A stretch of DNA of 64,000 nt from CAYMYN01 sp964394665. Its GTDB lineage: Bacteria > Planctomycetota > UBA1135 > GCA-002686595. The DNA is taken from positions 62,001-126,000 of the forward strand of contig CAYMYN010000004.1 in NCBI GenBank assembly GCA_964394665.1, given 5' to 3'. Below, one piece after another: positions 51,610 to 61,596 of the stretch. The number at the start of each line of letters is the position of its first letter. The stretch's first letter is position 1. The notes beneath the pieces are model-generated. The model searched no databases, was not told the DNA's origin, and saw only the letters and a list, made by a program, of their open reading frames with translations. Both the position numbers and the translations under genes were made by a program.

Positions 51610-53594
51610 CAGCGCAGGCCTCCCCAGATCCACACCAGACCGAGCACGGCCGCGCCGGCGCCCATCCAGAGCGCGTAACTCGCCACGCTGCGGTCACCCA
51701 GGCCGCGCAGCCGGCGCCCCAGGTCCTGGGCGGCGGCGCCAGCGCCGTTGACCAGGCCGTCGATGGCGAACTGGTCGACGACCACCGCGATCAGGAAGGC
51801 CCCCAGGCGCAGGGGCTCGACGACGGCGCGCCGGTAGAAGGTGTCGAGGCCCCAGGCATCCGCGAGGCGCGCCGCGAGCGCCGGTCGGCGCTGGGCGAAC
51901 TCCTCGTCGCGCTGCGCTCCGGCGGTGTAGGCGTGGAAGCCGCGGTGCGCGAAGAGGAGGGCCACCGCGGCGCCCAGGACCAACAGGCCGAGCTCGAGCC
52001 AGGCCGGCAGGTGGTGCTCGCCGTGCTGGGCGAGCAGCAGCGCGTCGCCCGCGCGCGTCACCGGCTCGAGCCAGCCGGCGAGCAGGTTCGGTAGGCCCAG
52101 GACCTTGGGCAGGCCGAGCACGCCGCCCAACACCGAGAGCACGGCCAGCACGATCAGCGGTCCGGTCATCACGGCCGGCGACTCGTGGGGGTGCACGTGC
52201 GCCGCGTCGAAGCGTTCGCGCCCGAAGAAGGTCAGGGCGACCATGCGCCAGGTGTAGAAGGCCGTCACCGCGGCCGTCCCCAGGCCCAGGGCCCACAGTG
52301 CGTAGTAGGCGCCGCCGCTGGCGAAGACCGCCTCTAGGATGCCGTCCTTCGAGAAGTAGCCCGACAGCAGGGGCAGGCCCGAGAGGGCCGCCGCGCCGGC
52401 CAGGAAGGTGACGAAGGTGCGCGGCATGTGACGGCGCAGGCCGCCCATGCGGGTCATGTCCTGCTCCTCGTGCATGCCGTGGATCACGCTGCCGGCGCCG
52501 AGGAACAGCAGGGCCTTGAAGAAGGCGTGGGTCACCAGGTGGAAGACCGCCGCCGCCCAGGCGCCCGCGGCCAGGCCCAGGAACATGAAGCCGAGCTGGC
52601 TGACGGTCGAGTAGGCGAGCACCTTCTTGATGTCGCGCTGACAGAGCGCGGTGGTGCCGGCCACGAAGGCCGTCAGGGCGGCCACCACGCCGATCGCGAG
52701 CAGCACCCCGGGCACGGCCGCGTAGAGCGGGTTGAGGCGCACGACGAGGTACACCCCGGCCGTGACCATCGTCGCGGCGTGGATCAGGGCCGAGACCGGC
52801 GTCGGACCGGCCATCGCGTCGGGCAACCAGACGAAGAGCGGGAGCTGGGCCGACTTGCCGCAGGCGCCGCCGAAGAGCAGCAACGCGGCCGCGGCCAGCT
52901 CGCCCCCGCGCCCGGCTTCGAGCAGGCCCGGGATGCCGGCGTTGATCGTGGCCGCGTCGAGCGTGCCCGCCAAGCGCAGCAGCAGGAAGGTCCCCAACAG
53001 GAACAACGCGTCGCCGATGCGGTTGACGACGAAGGCCTTCTGCGCCGCCTCGGCCGGCCAGCCCTTCTGGTACCAGAAGCCGATTAGGAGGTAGGAGCAC
53101 AGGCCCACGCCCTCCCAGCCGATGAAGAGCCCGAGCAGGTTCGAGCTCAGGACCAGCAGCAGCATCGCGCACACGAACAGGTTCAGGTACGCGAAGAACT
53201 TGGCGTAGCCCGGGTCGCCCTTCATGTAGCCGGCGGCGTACACGTGGATCAGCAGGCCGACGCCGGTGATCACGAGGGTCATGGTGCTGGAGAGCGGGTC
53301 GAGCACCATCGCGACGTGGAACGAGAGACCCTCGAGGTCGATCCAGCGCCAGGGCGCGCTCACGAGGCTGCGCGCGTCCGGGTCGAGCCCCAGCAACTGG
53401 ACGAAGCCCAGCAGCGACAGCGCGAAGGCGGCGCCGATCGCCGCCGAGGCCGTCCAGGGCGCGAGTCCCGCGAGGCCGGGGGCGTCCGGGCGTCCGCGGC
53501 GGGCGGAGAGGGTCTGGAAGTGGAGCAGTCCGCACACCGCGCTGCCGAGCAGCGGGAGCAGCAGGATCCACCACAGGAAGTTCGTGCTCTCCAA
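51609..53594 (-). CDS. nuoL: NADH-quinone oxidoreductase subunit L
   Basis: A 661-residue membrane subunit with the distal pump channel and the long lateral helix. It has FHVAMVLDPLSSTMTLVITG, FIGWEGVGLCSYLLIGFWYQ with the key Glu, SAQLPLFVWLPDAMAGPTPV with the Lys-equivalent region and LIHAATMVTAGVYLVVR. The last ~130 residues hold the lateral helix and a final membrane helix (ASYALWMGAGAAVLGLVWIW). Length is typical (613 in E. coli). It starts 4 nt before the nuoK stop region on the same strand. Confidence 0.96.
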   Translation of the reverse strand: MESTNFLWWILLLPLLGSAVCGLLHFQTLSARRGRPDAPGLAGLAPWTASAAIGAAFALSLLGFVQLLGLDPDARSLVSAPWRWIDLEGLSFHVAMVLDPLSSTMTLVITGVGLLIHVYAAGYMKGDPGYAKFFAYLNLFVCAMLLLVLSSNLLGLFIGWEGVGLCSYLLIGFWYQKGWPAEAAQKAFVVNRIGDALFLLGTFLLLRLAGTLDAATINAGIPGLLEAGRGGELAAAALLLFGGACGKSAQLPLFVWLPDAMAGPTPVSALIHAATMVTAGVYLVVRLNPLYAAVPGVLLAIGVVAALTAFVAGTTALCQRDIKKVLAYSTVSQLGFMFLGLAAGAWAAAVFHLVTHAFFKALLFLGAGSVIHGMHEEQDMTRMGGLRRHMPRTFVTFLAGAAALSGLPLLSGYFSKDGILEAVFASGGAYYALWALGLGTAAVTAFYTWRMVALTFFGRERFDAAHVHPHESPAVMTGPLIVLAVLSVLGGVLGLPKVLGLPNLLAGWLEPVTRAGDALLLAQHGEHHLPAWLELGLLVLGAAVALLFAHRGFHAYTAGAQRDEEFAQRRPALAARLADAWGLDTFYRRAVVEPLRLGAFLIAVVVDQFAIDGLVNGAGAAAQDLGRRLRGLGDRSVASYALWMGAGAAVLGLVWIWGGLR

Positions 53595-53598
53595 GGGC

Positions 53599-53922
53599 TC
53601 AGTCTCCGAGCTCGCGCAGGGCCTCGAGCGAGGCGGTCTGTTTGCGGCGGAAGAGGGCGATCACCAGCGCCAGGCCGACGGCCGCCTCGACGGCCGCGAC
53701 CAGGATCACGAACAGCGCGAAGACCGGGCCGTCGAGGGCGACGTGCCCGGCGCTCGAGTGCACTCGGCTGCCGGCGAGGAAGGTCAGGTTGGCGGCGTTG
53801 AGCAGGAGCTCGATCGACATCAGCACCACGATCACGTTGCGGCGCAGGAAGAAACCCGCCGTGCCGACCGCGAACAGCAGAGCCGCCAACACCAAGAGGT
53901 GTTCGTTCGGGACCTGGCTCAT
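53599..53922 (-). CDS. nuoK: NADH-quinone oxidoreductase subunit K
   Basis: A 107-residue three-helix membrane subunit. LLVLAALLFAVGTAGFFLRR, VLMSIELLLNAANLTFLAG (with the conserved Glu in the second helix) and FVILVAAVEAAVGLALVIALF (conserved Glu in the third) match NuoK fully. The ATG at 53922 overlaps the nuoJ stop by 4 nt (ATGA). Length matches E. coli (100). Confidence 0.95.
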   Translation of the reverse strand: MSQVPNEHLLVLAALLFAVGTAGFFLRRNVIVVLMSIELLLNAANLTFLAGSRVHSSAGHVALDGPVFALFVILVAAVEAAVGLALVIALFRRKQTASLEALRELGD

Positions 53923-54464
53923 CGCGTCAGCTCCTCGCCGCCCAGGCGCCGTTGGCGCTTGGCCAGCACGAGCACGGCCACGGTGGCGGCCAGGAGCAGG
54001 AATCCCGCGGCCTCGAAGGCCAGCAGGTAGCGCCCGAACACCAGGGATGCGAGGCCCAGGGTCGAGTCGATGCCCTCGGCCTCCAGGGCCGGATCGGGTC
54101 GGCCCAGGGCCCCGCCCGAGTAGATGGCGGCCACGCTCAGGGCCAACAGGCCGGCGCACACCGCGAGCGCCAGCGGCAATCGCCTCTGGCGCAGCGCACC
54201 GGGGTCGAGGATGTCCGTGGCCCCGGGTCCAGCGAGGTCGAGCAGCATGATGACGAACAGGAACAGCACCATGATGGCGCCGGCGTAGACCAGGACCTGG
54301 ATCGCCGCCATGAGCTGGAAGCCCGCCATCAGGTAGATCACCGCCAGGCAGACGAAGCAGCCCAGCAACGAGACGACGCTGGTCATCGGGCTGCGGGCGA
54401 GCACGACCCCCAGCGCCGCGGCCAGGGCGCCCAGGGCTAGCGCGTAGAAGAGGAGGATGTCCAC
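53919..54464 (-). CDS. nuoJ: NADH-quinone oxidoreductase subunit J
   Basis: A 181-residue five-helix membrane subunit. LGVVLARSPMTSVVSLLGCF and the pi-bulge helix YLMAGFQLMAAIQVLVYAGAIMVLFLF are diagnostic. The start is GTG 54462-54464 (reads VDILLFYALALGAL). This overlaps nuoI by 28 nt, the largest overlap in the operon. The last helix (GFLLLAATVAVLVLAKRQRR) ends in a basic tail. Confidence 0.93.
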   Translation of the reverse strand: MDILLFYALALGALAAALGVVLARSPMTSVVSLLGCFVCLAVIYLMAGFQLMAAIQVLVYAGAIMVLFLFVIMLLDLAGPGATDILDPGALRQRRLPLALAVCAGLLALSVAAIYSGGALGRPDPALEAEGIDSTLGLASLVFGRYLLAFEAAGFLLLAATVAVLVLAKRQRRLGGEELTR

Positions 54465-54958
54465 CGGTCGTTGATCCTGTTGACGTAGTCGATGCGCGGC
54501 TGCAGGGCCGAGACGGGGCGCTTGAGCTTGTCGATGTCGTAGACCAGGGCGCGGCGGGAGTAGTCCGCCAGCTCGAGCTCGTTGCTCATGAAGATCGCGT
54601 CCTTGGGGCAGGCTTCCTCGCAGAAGCCGCACAGGATGCAGCGCAACATGTCGATCTCGAAGCGCTCGGGCTCGCGCTCGATGAAGCGCTCGGTCTCCTG
54701 GCCGTCGATGGTGATGGCGTAGGCCGGGCAGGCCGCCTCGCACAGGCCGCAGGAGACGCAGCGGATGGTGCCGTCGTCGTTGACCGCCAGGCGCGGCTGG
54801 CCGCGGGTGACCTCGGTGGTCGGCAGCGGCTCCTCGGGGTACTGGCGCGTGACGGGCTTGGCGAAGAACTTGCGGAAGGTGATGGAGAGCCCGCGGAGCA
54901 CCTCCGGCAGATACAGGCGCTCCCGCAGGCTCAGCTCTTTGCGTTCGACGACGACCAT
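54437..54958 (-). CDS. nuoI: NADH-quinone oxidoreductase subunit I (two 4Fe-4S clusters)
   Basis: A 173-residue peripheral subunit that passes electrons from the N-module side to NuoB. Two ferredoxin motifs, CVSCGLCEAACPAYAI and CILCGFCEEACPKDAI, bind N6a and N6b, with all eight Cys present. The N-terminal part (LPEVLRGLSITFRKFFAKP) is the amphipathic helix pair that lies on the membrane. The start is ATG 54958. It lies 13 nt below nuoH. Confidence 0.96.
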   Translation of the reverse strand: MVVVERKELSLRERLYLPEVLRGLSITFRKFFAKPVTRQYPEEPLPTTEVTRGQPRLAVNDDGTIRCVSCGLCEAACPAYAITIDGQETERFIEREPERFEIDMLRCILCGFCEEACPKDAIFMSNELELADYSRRALVYDIDKLKRPVSALQPRIDYVNRINDRWTSSSSTR

Positions 54959-54971
54959 GGTTCGATCCTTC

Positions 54972-55973
54972 TCAGAGCGCGAGCCAGAGGCCCGTCACGA
55001 CCAGGTTCACCAGTGCCAGCGGCAGGAGGACCTTCCAGCCCAGGTCCATGAGCTGGTCGAAGCGCAGGCGCGGCAGGGTCCAGCGCACCCAGATGAACAG
55101 GAACAGGAAGAAGGCCGCCTTGGCCAGGAAGGCCGCCAGGCCCACGAACCAGGGCGCGCCGGCCCAGAAGGGCACCGAGGAACCGCCCAGGAAGAGCGTC
55201 ACCGTCAGGCAGGCCATGACGATCATGGCGCAGTACTCGCCCAGGAAGAACAGGGCGAACTTCATCGACGAGTACTCGGTGTGGAAGCCGCCCACGAGCT
55301 CCGGCTCGCTCTCGGCGAAGTCGAAGGGGTGGCGGTTGGTCTCGGCGAAGGTGCAGATGACGAAGATCAGGAAGGCCAGGGGTTGCTTCCAGAGGTTCCA
55401 CTCGAGGACGCTCGCCTGGCCGTCGGCGATCGAGCGCAGGTTGAGCGAGCCCTCGAGCAGCACCACCGCCAGCACCGAGAGGATCAACGAGAGCTCGTAG
55501 CTGACCATCTGCGCCGATCCGCGCAGGCCGCCCAGGAGCGAGTACTTCGAGTTGCTCGCCCAGCCGCCCAGGATCACGCCGTAGATGCCGAGCCCGGACA
55601 GGGCCAGCACGTACAGCAGCCCGATCTCGAGGTCGGTGATCGAGAACAACACCGCCTGCCCCTCCACCACGGCCACCTGGCCGGCGAAGGGGATCACGGC
55701 CACCGCCAGCATCGCGGGCAAGGCGGCCATCAAGGGCGCCAGCCGGAAGATCCAGCGATTCGCGCCGGCCGGCATGACCTCTTCCTTGAAGACGAACTTG
55801 ATCAGGTCGGCGATCGGCTGGAGCAGGCCGGCGGGGCCCACGCGGTTGGGCCCGTGTCGGTACTGCATCCAGGCCGAGACCTTGCGCTCGGCGAGGGTCA
55901 TCACCGCGGCGCCGCCCAGGAGGCCACCGAAGATGGCGACCACCTTCACGACCGTGACGAGGAAGAGGCTCAT
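54972..55973 (-). CDS. nuoH: NADH-quinone oxidoreductase subunit H
   Basis: A 333-residue membrane subunit with about eight helices that forms the quinone-entry site with NuoB and Nuo[22 protein letters not shown] is the strict family signature. Further marks are [38 protein letters not shown] (acidic loop) and the [19 protein letters not shown] end. The ATG at 55973 overlaps the nuoG stop. Length is as in E. coli (325). Confidence 0.96.
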   Translation of the reverse strand: MSLFLVTVVKVVAIFGGLLGGAAVMTLAERKVSAWMQYRHGPNRVGPAGLLQPIADLIKFVFKEEVMPAGANRWIFRLAPLMAALPAMLAVAVIPFAGQVAVVEGQAVLFSITDLEIGLLYVLALSGLGIYGVILGGWASNSKYSLLGGLRGSAQMVSYELSLILSVLAVVLLEGSLNLRSIADGQASVLEWNLWKQPLAFLIFVICTFAETNRHPFDFAESEPELVGGFHTEYSSMKFALFFLGEYCAMIVMACLTVTLFLGGSSVPFWAGAPWFVGLAAFLAKAAFFLFLFIWVRWTLPRLRFDQLMDLGWKVLLPLALVNLVVTGLWLAL

Positions 55974-57436
55974 CGCGCGGGCGCTCCGGGGAGCGGGGCG
56001 GTGGCGGGTACGAGGCGCGCGAGGAGGTCGCCTACCAGCGCGAGGGTGCTGCGCACGCCGGGCGGCGCGGAGCGCGCGGCGGCGATCGGCCGCCGCACGC
56101 CATCGACGTTGATCCACGTCCCGGCGCGTTCGACCCACAGGGGCACGCCGATCGCGACGGCCACCGCGCGCGCGGCGCAGGGCGTCGCGTCGAGCAGCAC
56201 CAGACGCGTGCTCGTCAGGGCCGCCAGGCGTTCGGCGCCGAGTAGGTCGCCGATGCGCTCGCCGACGAGCAGCGCCGCCTCGGACGCGCCGAGCAGCTCG
56301 GCCAGCGCGTCGGGCGAGGCCGGCTCGAAGCCGAGCTCGGCGAGCCCCCGCCGGTTGGGGCAAGGATCGCCGGTGTGCAGCAGGTCGTCCGCCTCGCCGT
56401 TCGGCTCGGGCGCGACGAACAGCGCCCGGCCGCCCAGGGTCCGCGCCAGCTCGAGCAAGCGCCGGCCCTCCTCGAGGGTGACGAAGGGCGAGGCCACGAC
56501 GGGCGCGCCCGCGTGGGTCGTGAGCAGGTCGCGGGCCGCGTCCAGGGCCGCGGAGGGCTCGCACGCCTCGAGGCCTTGGTATCCGCGCACGAAGCCGCCG
56601 GTCAGGCGCTCGCTCGGGTTCACCGGCCCGAAGGCGAAGCGACCGATGTCGCACATCCAGTAGCCGTTGACGGCCGGGTCGTGGCGCGGGCGGAAGCGCT
56701 TGACCTCGCCCCCGCGCAACACTTCGACGCTGATCGCGCAGCCGCGCGAGCACTCCGGGCAGGTCGATGCGAACTTCTTGAGGTTCCAGACGCGCGCCTC
56801 GAAGCGGAAGGGCTTGAGGGTCAGGGCGCCGACCGGGCACAGGTCGGCGATGTTGCCCTGGTACTTGCCGCTGAGCGGCCGGTCCTGGAACGTCGAGATC
56901 ACCGAGCGCGCACCGAGCTCGGAGACCGTGAGCTGGGGCTTCTTCGGGACCTCCTCGAAGAACCGCACGCAGCGCGAGCACAGGATGCAGCGCTCCTCGT
57001 CGAGCACGATCGTGTCGCCCAGGCTCTTGCGCTTCTCGAGCTTGCGCCGCGGCTCCAAGGAGCGGCCGTGCGACTGGCCCTCGTCGTAGGTGTAGTCCTG
57101 CAGATCGCACTCGCCGGCCTTGTCGCAGATGGGGCAGTCGAGCGGGTGGTTCTTGAGCAGGAACTCGAGGCACTCGCGGCGCGTCTCGTGGGCCTTGGGC
57201 GACTCGGTGTCGACGATCATGCCCTCGACGACCGGCGTGCGACAGGCGACGACGACGCGCGCGGGCAGGTCGCCCTGCTTGACCTCCACCTGGCAGATGC
57301 GGCACGAGCCCACCGGGCTGAGGCCCGGGTGGTAGCAGTAGTGCGGGACCTCGATGTCGGCCCCGTGGCAAGCGGCGATGAGGGGTCGGGTCGGGTCGGC
57401 CTCGACCTCGCGCCCGTTGACGACGATCTTCGTCAC
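55970..57436 (-). CDS. nuoG: NADH-quinone oxidoreductase subunit G, short form
   Basis: A 488-residue Fe-S subunit. The 2Fe-2S ferredoxin part has [19 protein letters not shown], the His-Cys cluster is [19 protein letters not shown], and a 4Fe-4S site is [10 protein letters not shown] with DLCPVGAL. The [15 protein letters not shown] segment starts the molybdopterin-like part. E. coli NuoG has 908 residues; here the molybdopterin-like region is cut to about 250 residues and ends at [18 protein letters not shown]. The electron path is intact, so this is a compact form rather than a broken gene. The start GTG 57436 overlaps the nuoF stop by 4 nt. Confidence 0.93.
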   Translation of the reverse strand: MTKIVVNGREVEADPTRPLIAACHGADIEVPHYCYHPGLSPVGSCRICQVEVKQGDLPARVVVACRTPVVEGMIVDTESPKAHETRRECLEFLLKNHPLDCPICDKAGECDLQDYTYDEGQSHGRSLEPRRKLEKRKSLGDTIVLDEERCILCSRCVRFFEEVPKKPQLTVSELGARSVISTFQDRPLSGKYQGNIADLCPVGALTLKPFRFEARVWNLKKFASTCPECSRGCAISVEVLRGGEVKRFRPRHDPAVNGYWMCDIGRFAFGPVNPSERLTGGFVRGYQGLEACEPSAALDAARDLLTTHAGAPVVASPFVTLEEGRRLLELARTLGGRALFVAPEPNGEADDLLHTGDPCPNRRGLAELGFEPASPDALAELLGASEAALLVGERIGDLLGAERLAALTSTRLVLLDATPCAARAVAVAIGVPLWVERAGTWINVDGVRRPIAAARSAPPGVRSTLALVGDLLARLVPATAPLPGAPAR

Positions 57437-58758
57437 GCGTGCACCTCCTGGTGCGTCTTCGGGGCGGCGGTGCCGGGGGAGCCGAGCGGGCAGCGGCCCA
57501 GTCGCACGTGTTCCTCGAGCTCGGCGCGGAAGTGCTTCACGACCGCCAAGGTCGGGATCGCGGCCGCGTCGGCCAGGGCGCAGATGGTCTTGGCCGGCGC
57601 CATGCCGCGCGCCAGGCTCGCCAGCGTGTCGATGTCCTCCATGCGCCCCTGGCCGTGCTCGAGGCGCCGGAAGATCTGGCTCAGCCACTGCGTGCCCTCG
57701 CGGCACTGGCTGCACTGGCCGCAGCTCTCGTGGTCGTAGAAGCGGGCGATCACCTGTGATGCGCGCACGACGCAGGCCGTTTCGTCGAGCATCACCATGG
57801 CGCCCGTGCCCAGCATCGAGCCGATGCCGCGGATCGAGTCGTGATCCATGGGCGTGTCGATCAGCGACGCCGGCACGAGGCCGGTGGAGGAGCCGCCGGG
57901 GAACCAGGCGCGCAGCGCGCGGCCCTTCCAGACCCCGCCCGCGTACTCCTCGAGCACGCGCTGGGCGCTGATGCCGAGCGGCACCTCGTACACGCCGGGG
58001 CGCTCCACGTGGCCCGAGATGCCGACCAGGATGTTGCCCGTGCTCTTCTCCGTACCCAGGCCCCGATACCACTCGGCGCCGCGGGTCAGGATGAAGGGCA
58101 CGTTGAACAGGGTCTCGACGTTGTTGACCGTCGTCGGATTGCCCCACAGGCCCGCACCAGCCGGGAAGGGGGGTTTGGGGCGCGGGTGCCCGCGCTTGCC
58201 CTCGAGGCTCTCCATGAGCCCGGTCTCTTCCCCGCAGATGTAGGCGCCGGCGCCCTTGTGCATGTGGATCTGGCACGAGAAGTCGCTGCCCAGGATGCGT
58301 TCCCCGACGAGGTTCGCCGCGCGGGCCTCCTCGATGGCGGCGGCCACGCGCCGATAGGACTCGCGGTACTCGCCGCGCACGTAGACGTAGGCCGTCGGCA
58401 CGCGCATCGCGTAGCAGGCGAGCAGGATGCCCTCCACCAGCCCGTGGGGATCGCGTTCCATCAGCACGCGGTCCTTGCAGGTGCCCGGCTCGGACTCGTC
58501 GGCGTTCACCGCCAAGTAGCGGGGGCGCGGGTCCTTGGCCGGGTCGGGCATGAAGCTCCACTTGAGCCCGGTCGGGAAACCGGCGCCTCCGCGTCCGCGC
58601 AGGCCCGAGGCCTTGACGGTCTCGATCACCTGGGCCGGGCTCGACTCGCGCAGCGCCAGCGCGAGGGCCTCGTAGCCGCCGTTCCTGCGGTACACGTCCA
58701 GGGTGTGCGAATCCGCCAGCGAGCAGCGGTCGAGCAGGTAGGTCGGGTGCGCGCTCAC
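57433..58758 (-). CDS. nuoF: NADH-quinone oxidoreductase subunit F
   Basis: A 441-residue subunit that binds NADH, FMN and cluster N3. SGLRGRGGAGFPTGLKW is the NADH/FMN site, NADESEPGTCKDRVLMERDP and AYICGEETGLMESLEG are family signatures, and SCGQCSQCREGT with the later TICALADA supplies the four Cys of N3. The start is GTG 58756-58758, which overlaps the nuoE stop region by 4 nt; no ATG fits. Length is as in E. coli (445). Confidence 0.96.
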   Translation of the reverse strand: MSAHPTYLLDRCSLADSHTLDVYRRNGGYEALALALRESSPAQVIETVKASGLRGRGGAGFPTGLKWSFMPDPAKDPRPRYLAVNADESEPGTCKDRVLMERDPHGLVEGILLACYAMRVPTAYVYVRGEYRESYRRVAAAIEEARAANLVGERILGSDFSCQIHMHKGAGAYICGEETGLMESLEGKRGHPRPKPPFPAGAGLWGNPTTVNNVETLFNVPFILTRGAEWYRGLGTEKSTGNILVGISGHVERPGVYEVPLGISAQRVLEEYAGGVWKGRALRAWFPGGSSTGLVPASLIDTPMDHDSIRGIGSMLGTGAMVMLDETACVVRASQVIARFYDHESCGQCSQCREGTQWLSQIFRRLEHGQGRMEDIDTLASLARGMAPAKTICALADAAAIPTLAVVKHFRAELEEHVRLGRCPLGSPGTAAPKTHQEVHA

Positions 58759-59225
58759 TCGAGGCCTCCCAGGATGCGGGCGACCTTGTCGCGGTCGAGG
58801 TTCTCGTGGTAGACGCCGTCGAGGTCGAACATGGGGGCCGCGGTGCAGGCGCCCTGGCACTCGAGGCGGTGCACGCTGAAGCGCCCGTCGGGCGAAGTGC
58901 CGCCGGGGCGCGCGCCGGTGAGCTCGCAGACCTGGGCGATGACGTCCTCGGCGCCGCGCAGGTCGCAGGCGATGTTGTGGCACACGCCGATGACGTGTCG
59001 ACCGACGGGGCGCAGGCGGAACATCGGGTAGAAGGAGGCCACGCCGAAGACCTCGACCGGCTCGAGGCCGAAGAACTCGGCCAGGTCCTCGAGCACCTCG
59101 GGCGAGAGCCAGCCGCCGTTCTCCTCCTGGCAGCGGTGCAAGGCCGGGATGAGCGCGGCCTGGCGCTCGGGGTAGTGGGTGACGAGCTCCTCGAACTCGC
59201 TGCGCAGGGCTTGGGTGAGGGCCAT
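58755..59225 (-). CDS. nuoE: NADH-quinone oxidoreductase subunit E
   Basis: A 156-residue thioredoxin-fold 2Fe-2S subunit. The Cys ligands lie in GVCHNIACDLRGA and ECQGACTAAPM, and the family run VFGVASFYPMFRLRPVG precedes them. It forms the NADH-oxidising module with NuoF and NuoG. ATG 59225 shares one base with the nuoD stop. Confidence 0.95.
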   Translation of the reverse strand: MALTQALRSEFEELVTHYPERQAALIPALHRCQEENGGWLSPEVLEDLAEFFGLEPVEVFGVASFYPMFRLRPVGRHVIGVCHNIACDLRGAEDVIAQVCELTGARPGGTSPDGRFSVHRLECQGACTAAPMFDLDGVYHENLDRDKVARILGGLE

Positions 59226-60457
59226 CAGCGATCCACCTCGCCCATCACGAAGTCCATGCTGCCGATGATCGCGATCAGGTCGGAGAACAGGCGGCCCTTG
59301 GAGGCCAGGGGCAACATCTGGATGTTCATCAGGCCCGGGGCGCGGATGTGGCAGCGAACCGGGTCGCTGGTGCCGTCGGAGACGACGTAGAAACCCAGCT
59401 CGCCCTTGCTCGACTCGACCGCGTGGTAGGCCTCGCCCTTGGGCAGGCTCATGTCGGTCACGATCTTGAACTGGTGGATCAGCTCCTCCATCGAGCCGCG
59501 CACCTCGTCCCGCGGCGGCAGGACGTAGTGCCGGTCGCGCGTGAGGAAGTCGCCGCCGCGGGTCCGTTCCAGGCGCTCGAGGGCCTGCAGGCAGATGCGC
59601 ACCGACTGGCGCATCTCCTCCATGCGCACGAGGTAGCGGTCGTAGGCGTCGCCGGTCGAGCCGATCGGCACGTCGAAGGTGTAGTCCTGGTAGCCGCTGT
59701 AGGGCATGTCGCGGCGCAGGTCGAAGTCGACGCCGCTGCCGCGCAGCGAGGGTCCGGTCAGGGACCAGGCCAGGGCTTGTTCGGCGCTGATCACGCCCAC
59801 GCCGCGGTTGCGGTCGTGCCAGATGCGGTTGCGCGTCAGCAGCGCGTCCCACTCGGCGAGGTGGGTGGGGAACTCCTCCAGGAACGTGCGGAAGTTGCGC
59901 TCGTCCTGCTCCGTCAGGTCGGCGTACACGCCGCCGATCCTGACGTAGGTGTTGTTCATCCGGTGGCCGGTGTAGTCGTCGAGCAGTTGGTAGATCTTCT
60001 CGCGCTGGCTGAACGTGTGGAAGAAGATCGTCACGGCTCCCAGGTCGATGCCGTTGGTGCCGAGCCAGATCAGGTGCGCCATGACGCGCCCCAGCTCCAT
60101 CATCAGCACGCGGATCACCTGGCCGCGTTCGGGCACCTCGAGCCCGGCCAGCTTCTCGAGGGCCAGGGCGTAGGCGATGTTGTTGGTCAACGGCTGGACG
60201 TAGTCGAGCCGGTCGGTGTGGGGGAAGAACTTGCGCCAACCCAGGGTCTCGCAGGCCTTCTCCTTGCCGCGGTGCAGGTAGCCGACGACCGGGTCGACGT
60301 GGTGGATCGTCTCGCCGTCGAGGGTCACCTTGAGGCGCAACACGCCGTGCGTGGCGGGGTGCTGCGGGCCCATGTTGACCTGCATCAACTCGCCGTGCAG
60401 CGGGTCGTCGCGGTCGACCTGACCGGGCGTGTACTCGTAGAGGTGCGTGCTCGTCAT
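59225..60457 (-). CDS. nuoD: NADH-quinone oxidoreductase subunit D
   Basis: A 410-residue 49-kDa-type subunit that lines the quinone pocket with NuoB. MQVNMGPQHPATHGVLRL holds the quinone-contact His, followed by GYLHRGKEKACE, HTDRLDYVQPL, LGTNGIDLGAVTIFFH, GPSLRGSGVDFDLRR and the end IIGSMDFVMGEVDR with the conserved Asp/Arg. NuoC is separate here, not fused as in E. coli. It lies 12 nt below nuoC. Confidence 0.97.
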   Translation of the reverse strand: MTSTHLYEYTPGQVDRDDPLHGELMQVNMGPQHPATHGVLRLKVTLDGETIHHVDPVVGYLHRGKEKACETLGWRKFFPHTDRLDYVQPLTNNIAYALALEKLAGLEVPERGQVIRVLMMELGRVMAHLIWLGTNGIDLGAVTIFFHTFSQREKIYQLLDDYTGHRMNNTYVRIGGVYADLTEQDERNFRTFLEEFPTHLAEWDALLTRNRIWHDRNRGVGVISAEQALAWSLTGPSLRGSGVDFDLRRDMPYSGYQDYTFDVPIGSTGDAYDRYLVRMEEMRQSVRICLQALERLERTRGGDFLTRDRHYVLPPRDEVRGSMEELIHQFKIVTDMSLPKGEAYHAVESSKGELGFYVVSDGTSDPVRCHIRAPGLMNIQMLPLASKGRLFSDLIAIIGSMDFVMGEVDR

Positions 60458-60469
60458 GGTGCGGAACCC

Positions 60470-60976
60470 CTAGGAGCCGGCCTGCGGCGCGCGGCGCGCG
60501 CGGTCCCACTCGCGGTACAGGCGATCGGGCTCGATGCCCTGGTGCGGGAAGTCCTTGCGCAGCGGGTGGTGGTCGTAGGCCTCGGGCATCATCAGCCGGC
60601 GCGGGTCGGGGTGACCCTCGAAGCGGATGCCGAGCAGGTCCCAACACTCGCGTTCGGAGAAAGCCGTGCCCGGCCAGAGGTGCGTGATCGTCGGCACCCA
60701 GGCGTCGTCGCCGGAAACCCGGCACTGCACGCGCACGCGGTCGCGGTGGCGCACCGAGAGGAACTGCCACACGACGCGGAACCGCGGCTCGGCGGGGTAG
60801 TGGTCGACCGCGGTGACGAGGGTGTTGGACTCGAAGCCGCAGCGCTCGCGCAGGGCTTGCATCAGGGGACCTACGACGTCGCGTTCGATCTCCAGGGTGG
60901 GCAGGCCGTCCTTGGCCTCGAGCTCGCGGAAGGCGAGGCCCGCCAGGCCTTCGCGCAGGCGATCGAGGGTGCTCAT
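60470..60976 (-). CDS. nuoC: NADH-quinone oxidoreductase subunit C
   Basis: A 168-residue 30-kDa-type subunit of the connecting module. The signature [25 protein letters not shown] is complete, followed by [14 protein letters not shown]. No metal sites, as expected. ATG 60976 overlaps the nuoB stop (ATGA). Confidence 0.95.
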   Translation of the reverse strand: MSTLDRLREGLAGLAFRELEAKDGLPTLEIERDVVGPLMQALRERCGFESNTLVTAVDHYPAEPRFRVVWQFLSVRHRDRVRVQCRVSGDDAWVPTITHLWPGTAFSERECWDLLGIRFEGHPDPRRLMMPEAYDHHPLRKDFPHQGIEPDRLYREWDRARRAPQAGS

Positions 60977-61596
60977 CGCCCTTCCTCCGGCCGCTCCTCG
61001 GGCTCGAGCACCACGCCGGCGCGGTGCGTCTCGACGAACTGGTTGGGCTGGTAGCGGAACGTGCCGTGGCCCTCGGTGAAGCCCTCGGTCACCGGCTGCT
61101 CGAGGATCTTGCGCACCGGCTGCTCGCGCATGATCTTCTTCTGCAGCTTGAGCAACGCGTCGATGACCGCGTCCGGGCGCGGCGGGCAGCCCGGCACGTA
61201 CACGTCGACCGGCAGGATCATGTCGACGCCCTGCACGACCGGATAGGCGTCGTACATGCCGCCCGAGCTCGAGCACACGCCCATCGCGATGACCCACTTG
61301 GGCTCGGGCATCTGGTCGTAGATCGTGCGCGCGGCCTCGGCCATCTTCCAGGTCAGCGTGCCGGCGACGATCAGCACGTCGCACTGGCGCGGCGAGAAGC
61401 GCGCGGCCTCGGCGCCGAAGCGCGCCAGGTCGAACTTGGGGCCGAGCATGGCCATCAGCTCGATGCCGCAGCAGGAGAGCCCCAGCGGCATCGGCCAGAG
61501 GCTGTTCTTGCGACCCCAGTTGACGATCGCGTCGAGACGGGTGGCGAAGTACCCATCGCCGGACGGGGCGGCGTCGAGCGCTCTCAGCGATCCCAT
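60973..61596 (-). CDS. nuoB: NADH-quinone oxidoreductase subunit B (cluster N2)
   Basis: A 207-residue subunit that holds the terminal 4Fe-4S cluster N2. The tandem Cys are in [12 protein letters not shown], with further ligands in [19 protein letters not shown] and [21 protein letters not shown] 61596 ([17 protein letters not shown]) overlaps the nuoA end by 13 nt. A C-terminal tail of about 40 residues beyond the core ([20 protein letters not shown]) is lineage-specific. Confidence 0.96.
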   Translation of the reverse strand: MGSLRALDAAPSGDGYFATRLDAIVNWGRKNSLWPMPLGLSCCGIELMAMLGPKFDLARFGAEAARFSPRQCDVLIVAGTLTWKMAEAARTIYDQMPEPKWVIAMGVCSSSGGMYDAYPVVQGVDMILPVDVYVPGCPPRPDAVIDALLKLQKKIMREQPVRKILEQPVTEGFTEGHGTFRYQPNQFVETHRAGVVLEPEERPEEGR

